DNA of 64,000 nucleotides, from assembly GCA_025618425.1 (NCBI GenBank), contig CM046842.1, forward strand, positions 37,410,286 to 37,474,285. The letters run 5' to 3'. The notes beneath the pieces are model-generated. The model was given only the letters and a program-made list of their open reading frames with translations, was not told where the DNA came from and did no database searches. Source of the stretch: Heliocidaris tuberculata (Eukaryota; Echinodermata; Echinoidea; Camarodonta; Echinometridae). Made by a program: the position numbers and the translations under genes. Each line of letters opens with the position of its first letter. Within the stretch, counting starts at the first letter, position 1. Positions 1 through 64,000 of this stretch are shown here, one piece after another.

Positions 1-358
1 AAATAAACATGAATAGCAGTTCTATGCATTTGCGAGCGAGCGAAACGACTGAGCCAAGAATTTTGACTTTTCCTTATGTTGAAGGACATGAGTTGTGCTT
101 TATTTACGGTGATTAACCGCAAAGTCAGCCTTTTGTCTGCAGCAACAATTCTCAATTCCTTTGTGCGGTGGTGGGAGGGGGCCATTAATTGTGTACCTCC
201 TGCCTCCATCTCTAGTGGTAGTAAGAGGGGTAACTGTTACAATACAAAGTCGCATCTATTATCAGAATGGGGGAGGGGGATCACTCCTCAGTGGTGAATG
301 GGGTACTTATCATAAAGGGAAAAGGGATTCATTTAAAAGAAAAAAAGAGGCACTTATA
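1..358. other. Intron or upstream sequence, no exon recognised
   Basis: No MAM-like coding segment is seen. Short open frames exist but lack splice context or family resemblance. Bases 300-356 contain degenerate GGGGYACTTATC-like repeats that resume after the palindromic element at 1178, so that element probably inserted into this repeat. Confidence 0.5.
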
Positions 359-1175
359 CACTCTTTAAAAAGTTGGGCAAAAAAATGCCTAATTTTTAAC
401 CAACACTGGGCAACATACTGTCCACACAAATTTTGGTTAAAATTTGCCCAACTGATGTTGGGCAATCCATTTACTATGTTGTTGGGCAAATTAAATTGCC
501 TATCAGTTGGTGACCCATTAGATTTTACCCAACTCTACAATTGCCCAACTGTTGGTTATATTCTCAGTTGGGTAATTATTGCCCAACCAATCTTACCCAA
601 TAGGATTGCCCAACCCTCTATTTGTTCAGCTGTTTGGTAACAAATATCATGTGGTTGGGCAAATTCAGCTGCCCAATTTGTTTCCTTTTTCCTCCAACCT
701 AGGTAAAAAAAAAATGAAATCTGCTTGTTACGTCCTTCTGGGTCTTAACCTAATCAATCCTAACCTATCCTATTTTAAGATATCCTATCTTATATCTTAA
801 CCTATCCTATCCTAGTCCTATCCTATCCAGTTAGTGCAAACTAGTGCAAGCTCTTATATACCCCTTATGTTGGGTAAAAATATTTACCACAAGTTGGGCA
901 AAAGCGAATTTCTAACCAACCATCAGTTACCCAACAAAATTTACCCAACTGGCAAAGGAAATGTGACAAAATTACACAACTACAGGGCAACATGTACCCA
1001 ACCCATAATTACCAAATACTGTTGGTAAATATATGCCCAATATTTAGGTAAAAAGTATTGACCAATATTGGTTACACCACTCGAGTGTCCAGTTGGTTAA
1101 TAATAGCCCAGAATTGGGAATATATTTAACCAACCAGCAGTTACCCAACTAAATTTACCCAACATTTTAAGAGTG
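359..1175. mobile_element. Palindromic MITE-like element built of TTGGGCAA motifs, TA target site
   Basis: The left end CACTCTTTAAAAAGTTGGGC matches the reverse complement of the right end (CACTCTTAAAATGTTGGGT), and both ends are flanked by TA (357-358, 1176-1177). The interior is packed with TTGGGYAA and TTGCCCAAC in both orientations, plus a CCTAT-rich stretch near 745-830. No transposase frame is visible. TA duplication is the habit of Tc1/mariner-like elements; that assignment is inference. Confidence 0.8.
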
Positions 1176-1177
1176 TA

Positions 1178-1262
1178 GAAGAAACGGGGCACTAATCAAA
1201 AATGAAAGGGCGTTTATTAGAAGTGAAGGGGCGTTTATTAGAAGTAAAAGGGGGCATTTCTA
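1178..1262. repeat. GGGGCACT/GGGCGTTTATTAGAAG degenerate tandem repeat
   Basis: About four imperfect copies of a unit containing GGGCGTTTATTAGAAG. A related GGGGCACTTATCAG-type stretch occurs at 43030-43200. It appears to be the continuation of the repeat into which the 359-1175 element inserted. Confidence 0.55.
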
Positions 1263-2548
1263 GCAGGAAAAGTGTCACTTTTTCATAGGAACTAAATGGT
1301 GTCAATTTGAAGAGGAATTTTTTTTGTGTAGACTTTTAGCATTTTTTATTAGACTTTGGACTGCTATGGCTAAAACAAACATCAAGACATATTTCTAGCG
1401 ATGTAGTCATTAGCACGCTGTCACACTCACGTATACAAGTACATGACTGTGTTAAAGTTCAGTCATGTTGCAATGTCAGATTATATAGCCCTCACTTAAC
1501 ATACTTCCGTGTACTCCCTAACCTATAAAATATTTGCTTAGATCAGACTTTAAATGAGAATCATGCAGTAATTCGAAATTTTACTGAAAGCAGCCCCCAC
1601 ACACCACTCCGCCCCCCCCCCCACACACACACATACTAAAAAGGAAATATATGTTGCTGAGGTAATCTTTTTTGTCGGCTGTGTGATTATTCTGGTGCAC
1701 GGGACAAAAAGAGGCGAGTAGAAAAAAAAACCCCGTATTTATCAAAATTGGTACTTCAGATCGGGAAGTAAAGGCAATTTTTACGATAAGAAATTGGAAA
1801 TATACGCAGTTTTTGATGGAATATGCATATTTTTTTTCGAAAAAAAATAACATTCTGGTGAATAGCAAAAAACAGAAAAAATGAATAAATGACAAAATGG
1901 TCATTTCGTCTCACTATTCTACTTTTGAGATTCAAAATGCAGAGCAAGATAATTAATACCCAGTTGCACCAAAGAAACCAACACTAAACCGTCAATATGC
2001 TCAACATACAAAACAAACAAAAAATCTAATTAACTCGATTTTGGCAAGAATTTATCAATTACTACTCGGTTAGAAGTTCTTTTTACGCTATGACTGAGGT
2101 TTGAATTGTTTTTTTTTCTTTCTGTATCAGGCTGTACCTCACTCACAAAATGTATTTCATCTCATTTTCTATAAAGAATACTTTTGAAAATTAATGTCAA
2201 TATCTTTAAAGAGCTTGAAATATAACAACGTCATTGTTGACTTATTACACGGAGCATTTTTTTCTTCGTAAGAACTTTGAACTTGTATCAAACAAGTCTA
2301 TTGTTCACCTCGAGGTTTGTATAAAGCAAACAATTTTGATAAAGCACTGACTGAACAAGAGCATGAATAGATAATATGCCCTAATGGCTACCTCTATAAT
2401 GGGATACTTGTAATTCTAGTATCAGTCTTGTCGTTCGTTATTTGTCATTAAACTGACTAATTGTAGGAAAACAAACGTTTGAGTAAATATATACATTAGA
2501 GAACAATGATTTGGTTTTATTTTTTTTGTTGATATCTATTATTGTGTG

Positions 2549-2551
<3 letters not shown>
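1263..2551. other. Intronic sequence, nothing coding recognised
   Basis: AT-rich sequence with a C-run and CA dinucleotides at 1612-1633. Open frames on the minus strand here are low-complexity and match no family I know. Confidence 0.5.
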
Positions 2552-2592
<41 letters not shown>

Positions 2593-2611
2593 GAGAAAAT
2601 TTATAATATTT

Positions 2612-2672
<61 letters not shown>

Positions 2673-2808
2673 TCTTTACTTCAGCCATTCCTGCTCCTCC
2701 TCCTCCTACTACTACTTCTTTTTCTTTTTTATTTTTCCTTTTCTTCTTCTTCTTCTTCTTCTTCTTCTTCTTCTTCTTCTTCTTCTTCTTCTTCTCCTTC
2801 TTCTTCTT
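2552..2808. repeat. Compound microsatellite: (AG)n, (TA)n(CA)n(TA)n, (CTT)n
   Basis: Three simple-repeat blocks: AG at 2552-2590, TA/CA/TA at 2611-2673, and CTC/CTA/CTT trinucleotides at 2694-2808. Long open frames across them are low-complexity artefacts. Confidence 0.95.
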
Positions 2809-2816
2809 AATAACCA

Positions 2817-2950
2817 GGGGCCAGTTTCTCGAAACCGTCATAAGTCTAAGTTCGTAGACATCCCATTAAAATGCGTGTTAATTCTTCAACACGCGTTTCT
2901 ATGGGATGTCCATGAACTTAGACTTATGACGGTTTCGAGAAACTGGCCCC
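2817..2950. mobile_element. Short near-perfect palindromic MITE
   Basis: The left arm begins GGGGCCAGTTTCTCGAAACC and the right arm ends with its exact complement. The match continues inward through CGTCATAAGTCTAAG, giving arms of over 30 bases around a loop of about 65 bases that is itself partly palindromic. Non-coding. Confidence 0.85.
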
Positions 2951-3029
2951 AGTATAACCACTATTATATGCCTACTACTTATTGTAGAACACATCTACAA
3001 ACACTACTATTTATTGTATTAACCAGAAT

Positions 3030-3215
3030 TTGATAATGATTTTGGAGCAGCATTAGTGTCTTTAGGCAAGATAATAATCTACATTTTCCATGCTCTACCA
3101 AAGTGAGGTAAAAGGGATCAGCCATGCTAAAGCCGGGGTAATAGTTGTAGAACGCCAGAAGTGTGAAGTATAACAGACATGTGCGCTTTACAAGAACTCG
3201 CTAATATTATGATCA
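3030..3215 (+). mobile_element. Degenerate SINE fragment (3' part)
   Basis: Contains a GGCAAGATAATAATCTACATTT segment and a GCGCTTTACAAGAACTCGCT 3' end followed by TTAT-rich sequence. Both are shared with the better preserved SINE copies at 18824-19104 and 57540-57760. Confidence 0.5.
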
Positions 3216-3363
3216 TTATAGTTATAGCAATAACAATATTTGTTTATTATCATTGTTATAAGTATTAGGCCTACAACATTGTTTCATACGTCAGGGGGAA
3301 TCCTATCAAAGCGATTTATTCCGTCGCAATAGAAATCGACGTTACGGCGAAAGCGACCGTGCG

Positions 3364-3928
3364 TTAAAGGGAAATCCAACCTTAATAGCAAGTTGCTCTG
3401 AAAGAAAGAGGAAAAATCAGAGAAGCAGATTGGTGAAAGTTTGAACGAAATCGGACAAGCAATAAGAAAGTTATGAATTTTTGAAAGTTGTAATCACTAT
3501 GCATATGGGAATTTCAAATTGGCCGAATAGGTAATGTCACTCCCCCATTCGCTCTAACACACGAAATGACTAAAATGTCACTTTTTTCCAAAATGCATTA
3601 CTCTGTAGGATCTTTTCGTTCATGAGGACCTATATGCTATCTCCAATATATTTTGAGTACTGCCCCGAGGGTAAAAGCGCCTCGAAGAAAACTGCAAATT
3701 AATTATATTTTTGTGTACGACAAATGGGAGAGTTGTCCACAAAAATGTCACAATTGACTCACCAAATTACCAATTTAAGACTCGCATAGATGTAGTGATC
3801 TCATTTTTCAAACACCCATAACTTTCTTAGTCCTTGTTCGATTTCTTTCAAACTTTCACCATCATGTTTTTCTTATTTTTCTGCTTTCAGACAAATCATC
3901 TTATTACCAAGGTTGGATTGCCCTTTAA
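3364..3928. mobile_element. TTAA-flanked palindromic MITE, family P, copy 1
   Basis: Starts TTAAAGGGAAATCCAACCTT and ends AAGGTTGGATTGCCCTTTAA. The arms remain complementary for over 150 bases (for example TTGGTGAAAGTTTGAACGAA against TTTCTTTCAAACTTTCACCA). The TTAA at both ends fits the piggyBac-type target site. A second copy, same orientation, is at 6988-7577. No coding capacity. Confidence 0.88.
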
Positions 3929-3980
3929 GGCGCATGATAACAATACGCTGAGATAAAATTATTCCCCCTAACGCTGCCGC

Positions 3981-4448
3981 TCTTCTTCTTGTTCTTGTTC
4001 TTCTTCTTGTTCTTGTTCTTGGTCTTGTTCTTGTTCTTGTTCTTGTTCTTGTTCTTGTTCTTGTTCTTGTTCTTGTTCTTGTTCTTGTTCTTGTTCTTGT
4101 TCTTGTTCTTGTTCTTGTTCTTCTTCTTGTTCTTGTTCTTGTTCTTGTTCTTGTTCTTCTTGTTCTTGTTCTTGTTCTTGTTCTTGTTCTTGTTCTTGTC
4201 TTGTTCTTGTTCTTGTTCTTGTTCTTGTTCTTGTTCTTGTTCTTGTTCTTGTTCTTCTTGTTCTTGTTCTTGTTCTTGTTCTTGTTCTTGTTCTTGTTCT
4301 TGTTCTTGTTCTTGTTCTTCTTGTTCTTGTTCTTGTTCTTGTTCTTGTTCTTGTTCTTCTTCTTCTTCTTGTTCTTGTTCTTGTTCTTGTTCTTGTTCTT
4401 GTTCTTGTTCTTGTTCTTGTTCTTGTTCTTGTTCTTGTTCTTCTTCTT

Positions 4449-4479
<31 letters not shown>

Positions 4480-4570
4480 TTATTATTATTTATCATCATT
4501 ATCATTATTATCATCATCATCATCATTATTATTATTATTATTATCATTATTATTATTATTTAGATTATTA
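3981..4570. repeat. (TTCTTG)n hexanucleotide satellite followed by (ATT/ATC)n
   Basis: About 500 bases of TTCTTG units with scattered TTC insertions (3981-4478), then ATT/ATC triplets to about 4570. It ends less than 50 bases before the first recognised exon and supplies pyrimidine-rich sequence upstream of that splice acceptor. Open frames on both strands here are artefacts. Confidence 0.95.
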
Positions 4571-4616
4571 TTTACGATTATGATTATGATTATTATTATC
4601 TTTATATACTTACCAG

Positions 4617-64000
<59,384 letters not shown>

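Noticed and set aside
1..4616. Missing A and B exons of M0
   Set aside because: Searched for C-D-F-E, Y-x-Y-x-E and F-W-Y-H-M patterns; none seen, so they must lie before the window.

Overview
The window is animal genomic DNA dominated by introns. The repeat style suggests a marine deuterostome, most likely an echinoderm (sea urchin-like); this is inferred from AT-rich introns, TTAA-flanked palindromic MITEs, a tRNA-like SINE with TTA tails, and a TU-like foldback element. The species cannot be named from the sequence alone. No prokaryotic, viral, rRNA or tRNA gene was recognised.

Everything that looks protein-coding, apart from one LINE remnant, belongs to a single plus-strand gene. It enters from before the window and leaves at the right edge. 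I trace 56 exons from 4617 to 64000, about 8.9 kb of coding sequence or roughly 2,960 residues. They encode 17 complete and 2 partial MAM domains (called M0 to M18 here), with short Pro/Thr-rich linkers. The standard module has three exons. Exon A carries C-D-F-E and the second Cys, exon B carries the third Cys beside F-W-Y-H-M, and exon C carries V-F-E-G, D-I-A-I-D-D and the fourth Cys. Every module enters and leaves in phase 1 and is a multiple of three, so modules can be duplicated without breaking the frame. MAM domains are extracellular adhesion or recognition modules. Neither the signal peptide nor the C-terminus is in the window, so secreted versus membrane-bound is open.

The array has a hidden order of three. 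The residue four after the second Cys is Asn in M2, M5, M8, M11, M14 and M17, and Gln (His in M3) in all others. Linkers precede M3, M6, M9, M12 (very short), M15 and M18. A split exon B with fused B2/C exon marks M4, M7, M13 and M16. The unit is therefore [linker-MAM-MAM-MAM]. There are also signs of a nine-module period: free linker exons after M5 and M14, and 272-base B exons in both M8 and M17.

Layout: 1-4616 is repeat-filled intron; 4617-22650 holds M0 to M5 and linker 1; 22651-52160 holds M6 to M14 and linker 2; 52161-64000 holds M15 to M18. Decayed or in-frame partial copies of exons lie beside five functional exons (M1, M5, M9, M10, M13), so small local exon duplications recur. One gives a plausible 27-base in-frame microexon. 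Two introns use GC-AG boundaries.

The introns hold many mobile-element remnants: a foldback element of about 2.9 kb, at least twelve palindromic MITEs, SINE fragments, a 5'-truncated LINE split by a nested MITE, a roughly 20-copy 57-base minisatellite, and a small element with a telomere-like core and a perfect 8-base target duplication.
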